From contig DGSK01000036.1 of the NCBI GenBank assembly GCA_002393955.1, positions 1 through 31,455 of the forward strand: a stretch of 31,455 nt of DNA. The letters run 5' to 3'. The notes beneath the pieces are model-generated. The model was not told the DNA's origin. It worked only from the letters and a program-made list of their open reading frames with translations, and searched no databases. The first letter of the stretch is position 1. Every line of letters begins with the position of its first letter. Positions 14,966 to 23,423 of this stretch are shown piece after piece. This stretch comes from Lachnospiraceae bacterium UBA4364. Lineage in GTDB: Bacteria > Bacillota > Clostridia > Lachnospirales > Lachnospiraceae. A program made the position numbers and the translations under genes.

Positions 14966-15511
14966 ATGGCAGCAATATATGATTTTACAGTAAAGGACAG
15001 AAAGGGTAATGAGGTTAATCTTGGCGAGTATGCAGGCAAGGTGCTGCTTGTGGTCAATACGGCTACAGGGTGCGGTTTTACACCCCATTATGAACCCCTT
15101 GAGGCAATGTACAAGGACCTCAGGGATAAGGAATTTGAGATACTCGATTTCCCCTGCAATCAGTTTGCAGGCCAGGCTCCGGGAACAGAGGATGAGATAC
15201 ATGAGTTTTGTACCCTTAAGTTCGGGACAGAGTTTCCCCAGTTCGCAAAGATTGATGTGAACGGAGAAAATGCAGATCCGCTGTTTGCATGGCTGGCAAC
15301 CGAAAAGCCGTTTGAAGGCTTCGGCAAGGGAATCAAGAATTTTTCCCTTGATAAATTTGCGGATATGAACAATAAAAAGTTCGGAGACAAGGCATACATT
15401 AAGTGGAATTTTACCAAGTTCCTTATCGGCCGTGATGGGCAGGTGATCGCAAGATTTGAGCCTACTGTAGATATGGAAGAGGTTAGGAAGGCAGTAGAAA
15501 ATATTCTTTGA
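14966..15511 (+). CDS. bsaA: Glutathione peroxidase family thiol peroxidase
   Basis: A protein of 181 residues from the ATG at 14966 behind AAAGGAGG (14950-14956). The catalytic set is intact: Cys36 in NTATGCGFTP (a cysteine, not selenocysteine), Gln66 in DFPCNQFAGQAPGT, and Trp147-Asn148 in YIKWNFTKFLI. Length and motif order fit the bacterial BsaA/Gpx family, which reduces hydroperoxides in the cytosol and usually draws electrons from thioredoxin rather than glutathione. It is monocistronic or cotranscribed with the reductase-like gene 82 bases downstream. The promoter is strong and overlapped by a direct repeat, so it may be regulated by a stress repressor. The gene symbol is by family resemblance only. 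Confidence 0.93.
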   Translation: MAAIYDFTVKDRKGNEVNLGEYAGKVLLVVNTATGCGFTPHYEPLEAMYKDLRDKEFEILDFPCNQFAGQAPGTEDEIHEFCTLKFGTEFPQFAKIDVNGENADPLFAWLATEKPFEGFGKGIKNFSLDKFADMNNKKFGDKAYIKWNFTKFLIGRDGQVIARFEPTVDMEEVRKAVENIL

Positions 15512-15593
15512 CCGGTGTTTTTCCGCAGTTCTTTTGCGTGGATGGAATATGATTTATATGACTATAACCATGCAAGGATGAAGGGGGAAGGAC

Positions 15594-16391
15594 ATGAAGA
15601 TAGGAATAATAGGATATGGCAGTATGGGGAAAATGCTTCTTATGAAGTTTAGCGAATCAGGTAAAGTAAAGTATGACGAACTTTTCATATCAAACAGGAC
15701 CATATCTAAAATCGCAGAAGCTCCTGATAAATATGTCATTTGCAGAACAAATACTGATCTTGCGCAGTCGTCGGATATTGTCTTTATATGTACTCGTCCG
15801 ACAGATCTGTTATCCGTTCTTAGGGAGATTTCCGGTGTGGTTAGAGAAGATACACTGATCGTATCACTTAACGGAAGCATTACATTTGAGGCTCTGGAGA
15901 GGGTCAGCAACCGGAAATACGCAAAAGTTATTCCAAGTTTAACTGCCGAGATAAACAGATCTCAGACACTTGTTACATATAACGGATTTGTTAGCGGTGA
16001 TGACAGGAAAGGATTAAGCGGATTGCTGTCCTGTATCGGTAATGTAATAGAATTACCTGAAAATGAGATGGGCATGGGATCCGAACTTGTAAGCTGTATG
16101 CCGGGATTCATCGCCTCCGTATTTGATGTGATCTGTCAGTCTGCTATGGCTCATACTTCGATCCCGCAGGAGCAGGTGATCAAAATGGTTCTGGATACCC
16201 TTTGCTCTACGGGAGAGCTTATGATTCAGAAGGAGATGAGCTTCGAAGATGTGGTAAACCGTGTAGCAACTCCTGGAGGTATCACCGAGGTGGGGACTCG
16301 TGTTATACATGACGGATTTCCAGATATTGCCGATGAGATGTTCGAAAAAACTCTCGCTAAGAGAAGGGAAATCTGTAAAAACAATCTTTGA
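15594..16391 (+). CDS. Pyrroline-5-carboxylate reductase-like NAD(P)-binding protein
   Basis: A protein of 265 residues from the ATG at 15594 behind GGGGGAAGG. The N-terminus MKIGIIGYGSMGKML is a Rossmann GxGxMG site (Gly7, Gly9, Gly12). SSDIVFICTRPTDLLSVLRE and DTLIVSLNGSITFEALE follow the ProC pattern (normally VKPQ and ISxxAGxxxxxLE). The C-terminal helical domain contains AMAHTSIPQEQVIKMVLDTL and the loop VNRVATPGGITEVGTRVIHD, which matches the VxxPGGxTxxGL signature of ProC. The canonical residues are present but several positions differ (TRPTD for KPQ), so it may be a paralogue rather than the housekeeping proline enzyme. It is cytosolic. A shared terminator follows at 16469-16492. Confidence 0.82.
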   Translation: MKIGIIGYGSMGKMLLMKFSESGKVKYDELFISNRTISKIAEAPDKYVICRTNTDLAQSSDIVFICTRPTDLLSVLREISGVVREDTLIVSLNGSITFEALERVSNRKYAKVIPSLTAEINRSQTLVTYNGFVSGDDRKGLSGLLSCIGNVIELPENEMGMGSELVSCMPGFIASVFDVICQSAMAHTSIPQEQVIKMVLDTLCSTGELMIQKEMSFEDVVNRVATPGGITEVGTRVIHDGFPDIADEMFEKTLAKRREICKNNL

Positions 16392-16468
16392 CCTGCATAA
16401 AAATAGAATGTAAGATAATTGCAAAATCCGTGACAGAAAAGAGGGGAAAATTGGATATAAAATAAAAA

Positions 16469-16492
16469 CCCCGGTGCAGGAATGCATCGGGG
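16469..16492. terminator. Bidirectional Rho-independent terminator between converging units
   Basis: CCCCGGTGC (16469-16477) pairs with GCATCGGGG (16484-16492): nine pairs including one G-U, six-base loop. T-rich sequence follows on the + side (TGTTTGTTTTAT), and the A-rich run at 16460-16468 gives a T-run for the minus strand. It serves both the reductase-like gene and the ABC operon. Confidence 0.8.
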
Positions 16493-16503
16493 GGCTGTTT
16501 GTT

Positions 16504-17337
16504 TTATAATGCAATTTTATCGATATAGCTTTCGATATAGTGATTATTTTCTTCGACCTCTTCTTCCTCGTTGTAGAAGGCGTTCAAGAGGTTATTTTTG
16601 AAGAAATTGTATTCCTTTGAGCGGAGAAGTTCTGTGCGGACACGGGGCCTGCGGAAAGGTACTTTGATCTCCGCTGAGATCCTTCCGGGAGCGGAATCCA
16701 TCATGATGATCCTGTCAGACAGGAAGATTGCTTCATCGATATCATGAGTTACAAAAAGCACGGTCTTTTTCTTCTCGGAATCATTTTCCCAGAGTTCTAA
16801 CAGCAGTTCCCACAAGGCAGTGCGGTTTTTGGGATCTATGGCACCAAAGGGCTCATCCATCAGCAGTATATCCGTATCCATGGCAAGTGCCCTGGCGATG
16901 GCTACTCTTTGCTGCATTCCGCCTGACAGCTGACCGGGATATTTATTTCCGAAATTATCCAGTCCGACTTTTTTAAGATATTCATCTGCAATCTGTAATC
17001 TCTCTGCGCGAGACAGTTCTTTGCGGCTTTGTTTGATTCCGAAGGCAACATTATTTCTTGCCGTCATCCATGGAAAAAGGGAATACTGCTGGAATACGAC
17101 ACCTCTGTCTATCCCGCATCCTTTTACCGGTTCGCCGTTTATCTTTACGGTTCCTGATGAAGGGTGGTTAAGCCCTTCCAGGACGCTTAGGAGTGTACTT
17201 TTTCCGCATCCGCTGGAGCCGATGATGCTGACGAATTCTCCCTCTTTTACGGTTAATGATACATCCTGCAGAGCTGTAAAGCTGCCCTTCTTTTCTGCAT
17301 AATCCAGTGACAGATGATCGATTTCAATTTTATTCAT
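16504..17337 (-). CDS. ABC importer ATPase, SsuB/TauB type
   Basis: A protein of 277 residues; the ATG (minus strand, ending at 17337) has GGAGG twelve bases upstream. It has Walker A GSSGCGKST (residues 40-48), the Q-loop VVFQQYSLFPWMT (Gln83/84), signature LSGGMQQR (137-144), Walker B ILLMDEP (157-163), D-loop GAID and the switch His198 in FVTHDIDEA. All catalytic residues are present. The PWMT motif after the Q-loop and the DSAPGRI segment match the nitrate/sulfonate/taurine importer group. The last 40 residues add an acidic segment (NEEEEVEENNHYIE) beyond the usual length of about 250. It is the last gene of a three-gene operon (lipoprotein, permease, ATPase) and energises import through the permease upstream. 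Confidence 0.93.
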   Translation of the reverse strand: MNKIEIDHLSLDYAEKKGSFTALQDVSLTVKEGEFVSIIGSSGCGKSTLLSVLEGLNHPSSGTVKINGEPVKGCGIDRGVVFQQYSLFPWMTARNNVAFGIKQSRKELSRAERLQIADEYLKKVGLDNFGNKYPGQLSGGMQQRVAIARALAMDTDILLMDEPFGAIDPKNRTALWELLLELWENDSEKKKTVLFVTHDIDEAIFLSDRIIMMDSAPGRISAEIKVPFRRPRVRTELLRSKEYNFFKNNLLNAFYNEEEEVEENNHYIESYIDKIAL

Positions 17338-17351
17338 GAGCCTACCTCCGT

Positions 17352-18290
17352 TTATTTTGGTTTCCAGCGAAGCAGGTGGTTTTCCAGCTTACTGATCAAA
17401 AAAGTGATGATACTTATTATTATTCCAATCACAAGGATACCTACAATGATCCTTGTAAAATCTCCAAAATTTGAATAGTACTTAATGTAATATCCGATGC
17501 CTGCCGATCCCCCGATCATTTCTGCTGATGTCAGCATGATAAAGGAATAGGCTAAACCCTGATTGCATCCTATGAAGATCTCTGACAGGGAGGCCGGAAG
17601 TATCACATTTATCATCCGGGAAAAGAATCCCACATTCAGTACCTTGGCAGAGTCAAGATACTGTTTTTCTACGCCCTTTACACCCACATAGGTTGATGAA
17701 AAAATGGGCCAGAAGGATGACATAAAGATGACAAAGGTTGATACTGATTCATATCGCGGCAGCAGAGCAATTGCATACGGGATATATACAATGGGTGGTA
17801 TGAGTTTCAGGAAAGTGGTGATGTAAGTTATGCTGTTCCCGAATTTCTTGCTCATTCCCAGTACTGATCCCAGAAAGATGCCCAGCACCAGAGCACTCAG
17901 ATATCCTTTGCCCAAAGTGATGAGAGAGCTCAATATGTCTCCCGGCAGACGGCTGTCACTGAACATCTGGCGTAATACTATCTCTGGAGAGGGAAAAAGG
18001 GCTTCCTCAAGGATCCCGGTCTTTGCTGTAAGGATTACCCATATACCAAGTACTGCAAGGACAGTTCCGGTGATACTTTTTGTAGTGACATATATGTTTT
18101 TTTCAAATGCCGCTATATTTACCGCTAAATAGATAATGAATACCACCGTGGCCAGGATCATGGTATAGGTTGCTATGCCCCTGATATCGCCCTCGGTCCG
18201 ATTGGGGACAGGCTGTAACAGCCAGAGGACGATATACAGGATGACAGTGGAATTGATAAATCGGTTAAATGGTCCGGTTTTCTTATCCAT
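17352..18290 (-). CDS. ABC importer permease, SsuC/TauC type
   Basis: A protein of 312 residues with about seven to eight membrane helices. Three N-terminal helices (VILYIVLWLLQPV, YTMILATVVFIIYLAVNIAA, VLAVLGIWVILT) precede the core, two more than the usual six-helix SsuC fold. The BPD_transp_1 core runs from GDILSSLITLGKGYLSALVL onward, with the cytoplasmic coupling loop EKQYLDSAKVLNVGFFSRMI (EAA-type motif with the conserved Gly) and ILPASLSEIFIGCNQGLAYS. It ends 14 bases before the ATPase start and begins 13 bases after the lipoprotein stop, so all three are cotranslated. Its ribosome binding site is weak, consistent with translational coupling. Substrate not known. Confidence 0.9.
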   Translation of the reverse strand: MDKKTGPFNRFINSTVILYIVLWLLQPVPNRTEGDIRGIATYTMILATVVFIIYLAVNIAAFEKNIYVTTKSITGTVLAVLGIWVILTAKTGILEEALFPSPEIVLRQMFSDSRLPGDILSSLITLGKGYLSALVLGIFLGSVLGMSKKFGNSITYITTFLKLIPPIVYIPYAIALLPRYESVSTFVIFMSSFWPIFSSTYVGVKGVEKQYLDSAKVLNVGFFSRMINVILPASLSEIFIGCNQGLAYSFIMLTSAEMIGGSAGIGYYIKYYSNFGDFTRIIVGILVIGIIISIITFLISKLENHLLRWKPK

Positions 18291-18303
18291 GATCGATCAC
18301 ACT

Positions 18304-19497
18304 TCAATCGCAGCAGGCTGCCACTTTTTCTTCAGCATCACCGCAGCAGTCAGCGGTTTCGCCTGTGGTGCCATCTTTTGTGCAGCAATCAGCAGTATAA
18401 AGAGCATTCTCATGATACTCCTGAAGCTCCTTCAGGTACGCATTATCGGGATCTTTGCTGATCAGGTCGTTAAGTGCAGTCTCATAAATCTCGTTATTTA
18501 CAGACTCGGTTACATTGATCTCCTTATCAATATAGCCTAGAGTCAGCATTGCGTTGTAGAAGGTTACAGTCTTGGACTCATCGGGATCGGGATTGTTGAT
18601 GGAGTGGTTGTATGTATCCTCGTAAAGGATCTCCCTGTCGATGTCCAGATATTTCAGTGCATCATCGATGGACTTATCTTTGTCCTCAAGCAGGAACTGT
18701 GAAGCGCGGATCATTGCTCTGGTAAAAGCAACGTACTTGTCAGGATCTGCGTTTATATTCTCCGTCAGGGTTACCTCGCGGCAGCAGATGGGATGATCGA
18801 AGTAATCAATCTCGTCGCAGTACATAAGGGGAATATATCCGTCATTTAAAGCAATCTGGCGAAAAGGTGCATATACGGCTGCTCCGTCGATCTCTTTGTT
18901 CTTTAATGAATTGAAAGCGTCAGTTCCGCTGTCAGCAGTAAGTATGGTGATGTCTTTTTCAAGGTCAAAACCGGCTTCCAGCAGTGCAGTGCGGAATTCT
19001 ATATCGTATGTACTGTTGGCCTGTAAAACAATGGTTTTGCCTTTCAGAATTTCCAGATTATTGTGGTACTCTTCTTCACTGAGCCCTTCAACGAGATCAG
19101 GATCGATGACAAGTGCATGTCCGTCGCTCATTACTCCTCCGAAAGAAGTGATATCGTGTCCTTCGCCGATAAACTTGATCAGATTGGTAGCGTTTATGGG
19201 AGCTACATCGAGCTTTCCGGACTCTAATGCAGCGAGCTCCTCTGTATTGTTGCTGTACTGAGTCAGAGTTACATTCAGTCCTTCCTCAGCAAAAAAGCCC
19301 TCCTCATAAGCGATGAAGTAAAGAATATGACCTGTTGCCGGCAGATGTCCTATATTGAAGTCTACCAATTCTTCAGTACTACCGTTATCTGAAGCTTCTG
19401 CTGTTGTTGCCCCTGCTGTTGTACCGGCCGGTCCGCATCCTGTAAAGGATATTGTTGCAGCCAGGGCCAATGATAAGAATTTTGCCCATTTTTTCAT
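18304..19497 (-). CDS. Substrate-binding lipoprotein (SsuA/NMT1 type) with Cys-Cys-rich tail
   Basis: A protein of 397 residues, started at the ATG whose first base is 19497; a further in-frame ATG at 19512 contains the ribosome binding site (ATGGAGG) and is rejected. Residues 1-21 are a lipoprotein signal with lipobox SFTGC (Cys21). The body follows the NMT1/SsuA fold: FNIGHLPATGHILYFIAYEE, EEGLNVTLTQYSNNTEELAA, GKLDVAPINATNLIKFIGEG, and KTIVLQANSTYDIEFRTALL. The usual end is extended by about 30 residues with three Cys pairs (TADCC, TADCC, AACCD), plus another pair inside the body (HPICCREVT). Such pairs suggest soft-metal or metalloid binding or a thiol substrate, which is unusual for this family. 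First gene of the operon. Confidence 0.9.
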   Translation of the reverse strand: MKKWAKFLSLALAATISFTGCGPAGTTAGATTAEASDNGSTEELVDFNIGHLPATGHILYFIAYEEGFFAEEGLNVTLTQYSNNTEELAALESGKLDVAPINATNLIKFIGEGHDITSFGGVMSDGHALVIDPDLVEGLSEEEYHNNLEILKGKTIVLQANSTYDIEFRTALLEAGFDLEKDITILTADSGTDAFNSLKNKEIDGAAVYAPFRQIALNDGYIPLMYCDEIDYFDHPICCREVTLTENINADPDKYVAFTRAMIRASQFLLEDKDKSIDDALKYLDIDREILYEDTYNHSINNPDPDESKTVTFYNAMLTLGYIDKEINVTESVNNEIYETALNDLISKDPDNAYLKELQEYHENALYTADCCTKDGTTGETADCCGDAEEKVAACCD

Positions 19498-19538
19498 AGT
19501 TGTTTCCTCCATGTATTAAAATTGTTTTCATATGTTGC

Positions 19539-19568
19539 ATTATATTGGGGGCTGGCTGTAGAATCTAA
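19539..19568 (-). promoter_or_regulatory. Possible promoter of the ABC operon
   Basis: On the minus strand a perfect TATAAT (19544-19539) is preceded 18 bases upstream by a weak TTAGAT (19568-19563). It lies 42 bases before the lipoprotein start. An imperfect palindrome, GTCTGCTATAGAC on the + strand at 19584-19596, sits further upstream and may be an operator. Confidence 0.35.
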
Positions 19569-19643
19569 TATATGATAATTATTGTCTGCTATAGACAGAG
19601 CCTATTACCCGAATCTTCTATCTCTCTTTCCATTTGATCAAAA

Positions 19644-19769
19644 ATGAAAAGATTGGTATGGTGGTACAATACGCCGTTTTTGTATGCGTTAACCGTCGCA
19701 GCGGTATCCATACATCTTGCATATGTTCTTCATCGGCTGAGTGCAATGGTAACAGGCAGAAAAATATAA
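19644..19769 (+). CDS. 41-residue hydrophobic peptide or gene remnant
   Basis: The frame from the ATG at 19644 encodes MKRLVWWYNTPFLYALTVAA and continues VSIHLAYVLHRL to the stop at 19769, a single membrane-span pattern with positive ends. There is no ribosome binding site and a stop lies three codons upstream, so it may be a broken piece of a larger membrane protein. It directly precedes the ptsI relic, in a stretch (19513-20205) with no intact gene. Confidence 0.25.
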   Translation: MKRLVWWYNTPFLYALTVAAVSIHLAYVLHRLSAMVTGRKI

Positions 19770-19772
19770 TAA

Positions 19773-19988
19773 GAAAAACACAAACTTATTTCTTTTGTTA
19801 CAAGATCAGGGGGATCTGATTCCCATACTGCTATTCTGGCAAGAACTATGGGACTGCCGGCTCTTGTTGGGGCAGATATTAAAGAAGAATACGATGGGCT
19901 GATGGGAATGGGGGTCGATGAGCTGTCTGTTCCTTCAAATAGAATTCTCCGGTTAAGATGCGTGATAAGAAATTCTGGATTTGAATAA
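19773..19988 (+). pseudogene. ptsI: Collapsed relic of PTS enzyme I (PEP-protein phosphotransferase)
   Basis: After a stop at 19770-19772 the frame reads KLISFVTRSGGSDSHTAILA, RTMGLPALVGADIKEEYDG and then, without a break, LMGMGVDELSVPSNRILRLR to a stop at 19986-19988. The first part is the phosphohistidine region of enzyme I (GGxxSHTAILAR, His codon at 19824). The second part is its extreme C-terminus (LxGxGVDELSV). In a normal enzyme I these lie roughly 300 residues apart, so a large in-frame piece containing the PEP-binding barrel is missing. There is no start or ribosome binding site. It cannot be a working enzyme. The recognition of both halves is from family motifs; the deletion is inference. 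Confidence 0.75.
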
Positions 19989-20027
19989 AGTATCCTTTGA
20001 CCTGCGTTGAAAAAGTATATACAATTG

Positions 20028-20064
20028 TTTTAGCCGCATAGCAGGCGGCGGAAAGAGGCTAAAA
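20028..20064 (+). repeat. 8-bp inverted repeat upstream of the MFS gene
   Basis: TTTTAGCC (20028-20035) and GGCTAAAA (20057-20064) are perfect complements around a GC-rich 21-base loop. It lies in the 217 bases between the ptsI relic and the MFS gene, where I see no gene. It may be a terminator (no T-run on the + strand) or a leader hairpin. Confidence 0.35.
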
Positions 20065-20205
20065 ATGAGACGTTGCGTTGCATCAGCTCCATGCAGAGTT
20101 TGAGGAGACTGTATGGAGGAAAGGATCCGGGAATATAGTGATCTGAAAATCCTCAAGCTTTGCTTCTTGAATTGATATTGGATTAAAAAACAAAGGAGCA
20201 AAGAA

Positions 20206-21486
20206 ATGAATAAAAAAGAAAATAGTTTAAGGGATTTTTATATCCTTTGGAGTACGCAGAGTTTATCACAGCTGGGCAGCAGCATTACGGCGTTTGCCCT
20301 GACACTGTGGCTGTATGAAAAGACGGGATCTGCCTTAAGTACTGCGGCACTGACGATATGTACGTACGCTCCCTATGTGTTAATGAGCATTTTTGCGGGG
20401 GCACTGACAGACCGGTTTGACAAGAAAAAGACCATGCTCGTCTGTGATACCATTGCGGCTCTGTGTACCCTGGCGGTATTTGTGCTGTACAAGACTGGCA
20501 GTCTTGCGATATGGCATCTTTATGCGGTCAATATTTTTTCAGGGCTTATGAATACTGTACAGCAGCCGGCTTCTGAAGTGACGATGACATTGATAGTTCC
20601 TAAGGAACGTTATCAGAAGATCAGTGGACTGCAGAATCTGTCCAGGTCCCTTATTTCGGTGCTGAATCCGCTTATCGCTTCCGCGTTGTATGCGTTTGCC
20701 GGTCTGGACGTTGTCATAGCTGTTGACCTGATAAGTTTTGTGCTGGCTTTTGTGGCATTGGCAGGGTTCATACGTATCCCTGCTTCACAGAATGAGAATA
20801 AAGAGAGTACGCTTAAACTGGCGAAGGAAGGTCTGATATTCCTTAAAAAGACCCCGATGATAATGACACTGATCCTTTTTATGTCGGGAGTCAATTTGGT
20901 AGCGTCTGCATTTGATGCAACGCTTCCCGGATATGTTATTCCTAATCCCAAAGGCGGCTCTGCGGTATTCGGGCTTGTTACTTCAGCTGCCGGAGTGGCA
21001 ATGGTTATCGGAAGCATACTGGTGTCATTTATGCCTAAACCCAGGGACAGGGTAAGGGTGGTGTATATCACAATGCTCATCTCTCTGGGAAGTGAGAATT
21101 TTATTCTTGCACTGTCAAGAGAACCGGTGCTGTGGGTGATCGCCCAGGTGATAGGCTGGATACTTGTTCCGGTCATGAGTACAAACCTTGAGGTTATACT
21201 GAGGAATTCTGTTCCGGTAGAACTGCAGGGCAGAGTGTATGCATGCAGGAATACTTTTCAGTTTTTTACCATTCCCATAGGTCTTTTTCTGGGAGGACTG
21301 ATGGTGGATGAGGTCTGTGAACCGTTTATGGAAAGCCACAGTTACTTAAATTTTTTGACATTTATGTTTGGAAGCGGCAAAGGTTCCGGGGCAGCGCTTA
21401 TGATGTTCGTGCTGGGCATAGCCGGCGTTATTATGTGTCTTGTTACCGGGCAGCGGCTTAAGAAGTACCATTACAGTGATGATTGA
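20206..21486 (+). CDS. MFS exporter of the macrolide-efflux/enterobactin-exporter type
   Basis: A protein of 426 residues from the ATG at 20206 behind AAAGGAG. About 12 membrane helices are visible. The N-terminus NSLRDFYILWSTQSLSQLGSSITAFALTLW is the typical first helix of the MFS_3/MefA-like group, and GALTDRFDKKKTMLVCD is the A-motif (GxLaDrxdrkk) between helices 2 and 3. The second half starts near residue 215 (PMIMTLILFMSGVNLVASAF), and VELQGRVYACRNTFQFF is the A-like loop between helices 8 and 9 (QGRVxaxxxt) characteristic of this group. It probably exports a drug or small molecule using the proton gradient; the substrate is unknown. No regulator is adjacent. The diguanylate cyclase gene follows after 64 bases. 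Confidence 0.9.
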   Translation: MNKKENSLRDFYILWSTQSLSQLGSSITAFALTLWLYEKTGSALSTAALTICTYAPYVLMSIFAGALTDRFDKKKTMLVCDTIAALCTLAVFVLYKTGSLAIWHLYAVNIFSGLMNTVQQPASEVTMTLIVPKERYQKISGLQNLSRSLISVLNPLIASALYAFAGLDVVIAVDLISFVLAFVALAGFIRIPASQNENKESTLKLAKEGLIFLKKTPMIMTLILFMSGVNLVASAFDATLPGYVIPNPKGGSAVFGLVTSAAGVAMVIGSILVSFMPKPRDRVRVVYITMLISLGSENFILALSREPVLWVIAQVIGWILVPVMSTNLEVILRNSVPVELQGRVYACRNTFQFFTIPIGLFLGGLMVDEVCEPFMESHSYLNFLTFMFGSGKGSGAALMMFVLGIAGVIMCLVTGQRLKKYHYSDD

Positions 21487-21550
21487 TAATGAACAGCAAA
21501 AATCATAATAGCAGGATGTTTATTATTTACTTAAGGGGTGAGCAAGGTAA

Positions 21551-23386
21551 ATGGGGATGAGGATTTGTGCTTTTATCGGTGATATGTATCGTGATTATTC
21601 GACGATTATCATCAAAACGCTTCAGAAAAGGGCCCTTGAAGCAGGGCATCAGATTGATATTTTTGGCAACTGCTCGGTTCCAAGTGAGAATCCTCTGCAT
21701 GCCGAGGGATTAAAGAGTATTCTTGCAATTCCTACGCTTTCAACATATGACGGTATAATCCTGTGCTCCGACACCCTGCACCATGCAGGTCTTAACCGGG
21801 AACTTCTTGATAACCTTCACGCAACCCCTGATCTCCCGCCTGTTGTGAGCATTCGTTCCGAAGAACCGGGGTTCTGTAACATACTGCCTGACAATCGTGG
21901 CATTATGTACGAGATCTCACAGTATGTCATAAAAAAATGCGGAAGCGGCGACATAGGATTTGTTACAGGCCGAAGTGATCTATGGGATTCTGCTGAGCGG
22001 CAGATTGGATTTGAAAATGCGATGCGAAGTGCCGGTTACACAGTTGAACCGGACATGATCTTTCACGGGAATTACTGGTTTGACCAGGGAACTGAGATTG
22101 TCGACTTTTTTCTTAGGGACGATGGTACTCTCCCTAAAGCAATCATATGTTCCAATGACTATGAGGCTCTGGGTGTTTCGGATGAGCTGCTCGCACGTGG
22201 CTACAGGATCCCTCAGGATATCATGATTACGGGGATTGATAACATAGATCTTGCCACAAGCCATTCCCCTTCGATCACCACATCGGAAATTTCCGCAACT
22301 GCTCTTGCAACCGCGGCAATCGAGACACTTGAAAAAATCCATGAAGGCGGAGAGACCGACATAAATGTAGCCATTCCGGGCAGGATCTACACCCGTGAAA
22401 GCACAGGAGACGTACCTTCCGAACGCGATATTAGAGAGGCCTACAACCGCATTGAACTGATCCAGAGAAAATACTACGACAAGACCAGAAACTTTGTCCT
22501 GCTGAGCTCAGACTTCGAGGATGCGCTGAATTATAACGACAGTATAAAACTGGTTCTTAACTGCATACGCAGCCTGGGGCTGTTTAAAAAATGTTATATC
22601 TGTAAATATACGGAGAACACACGTGAAGTATGCGGATACTTCAATGAAGGTGATGAAAACATTGTGACCGGACTTGGCTATGACAGCGGTAAACTCCTGC
22701 CGGATGAATTCGATGCTAAGGTTACGGGGATCCGTATCTTCCTTCCGATTTATTACAAAAATGAAGTCTATGGCTACACGGTCATGGAACTCGATCCGGA
22801 GATTCAGGGGTTCGTCGATGAACAGCTTGAGTTTATTCTTATGCTCTTTGGACAGACCATCAACCGTCTGCAGCTTTACAAACGTATCTTCGAATTTGGG
22901 GATATTATGGAATTATACGTCCGCGATGCCATGACAGGGTTATATAACCGCAGAGGTTTTGATAATAACATTTCAGCACTTTTTAAGAACGGTACATTCG
23001 GCAAGTATAAGATTGCTGTTGCAAGTATCGACATGGATGGTCTCAAGACCATAAATGATGAGTATGGTCACGCTGCAGGTGATGAGGCCATCAAGGAGGT
23101 TGCCCGATGTATCACTTCGTCTCTCTCTGCTAACGAGTTTGCTGCACGAATGGGCGGTGATGAGTTCGAGGCTGTCCTGGTCTATATGGATTCCGAACGT
23201 ATCAGCCGGTTCATAAAGAGTCTTCGCACTGCTATCAGTGATGCAAACGAAAAACTTAAGACGGATTATACCCTGAGTGCCAGCGTTGGCATCTGCGAGG
23301 TCACTGAGTGGAATGCGCTTATGGAATGCATGAATAAGGCTGACAAGATGATGTATCAGGAGAAAAAGAGCCATAAAAAAACATAA
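21551..23386 (+). CDS. Diguanylate cyclase with LacI-type ligand-binding sensor domain
   Basis: A protein of 611 residues, start at the ATG at 21551 behind AAGGGGTGAG. Residues 1-290 form a periplasmic-binding-protein-like domain of the LacI/GalR kind (MRICAFIGDMYRDYSTIIIK, SGDIGFVTGRSDLWDSAERQ, PKAIICSNDYEALGVSDELL, DIMITGIDNIDLATSHSPSI), but with no signal peptide and no helix-turn-helix, so it should sense a ligand in the cytoplasm. A middle region (about 300-440) resembles a GAF-like domain. The C-terminal GGDEF domain starts with RDAMTGLYNRRGFD and has an intact GGDEF motif at residues 535-539. No RxxD inhibitory site is visible at the usual place before it. It should make c-di-GMP in response to a sugar-like ligand (inference). 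Confidence 0.92.
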   Translation: MGMRICAFIGDMYRDYSTIIIKTLQKRALEAGHQIDIFGNCSVPSENPLHAEGLKSILAIPTLSTYDGIILCSDTLHHAGLNRELLDNLHATPDLPPVVSIRSEEPGFCNILPDNRGIMYEISQYVIKKCGSGDIGFVTGRSDLWDSAERQIGFENAMRSAGYTVEPDMIFHGNYWFDQGTEIVDFFLRDDGTLPKAIICSNDYEALGVSDELLARGYRIPQDIMITGIDNIDLATSHSPSITTSEISATALATAAIETLEKIHEGGETDINVAIPGRIYTRESTGDVPSERDIREAYNRIELIQRKYYDKTRNFVLLSSDFEDALNYNDSIKLVLNCIRSLGLFKKCYICKYTENTREVCGYFNEGDENIVTGLGYDSGKLLPDEFDAKVTGIRIFLPIYYKNEVYGYTVMELDPEIQGFVDEQLEFILMLFGQTINRLQLYKRIFEFGDIMELYVRDAMTGLYNRRGFDNNISALFKNGTFGKYKIAVASIDMDGLKTINDEYGHAAGDEAIKEVARCITSSLSANEFAARMGGDEFEAVLVYMDSERISRFIKSLRTAISDANEKLKTDYTLSASVGICEVTEWNALMECMNKADKMMYQEKKSHKKT

Positions 23387-23423
23387 AAAAGATAAAAAGC
23401 TTTTGAAAAAAGAGTAATAAAAT

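Noticed and set aside
14966..15511. Selenocysteine at the glutathione peroxidase active site
   Set aside because: The catalytic codon is TGC, coding cysteine, and no in-frame TGA is present.
19953..20201. An 82-residue minus-strand protein upstream of the MFS gene
   Set aside because: No ribosome binding site, no recognisable motif, and it overlaps the ptsI relic and a hairpin; probably a chance frame.
20613..21176. A 187-residue minus-strand frame inside the MFS gene
   Set aside because: It is the antisense shadow of a hydrophobic + strand gene with intact MFS motifs.
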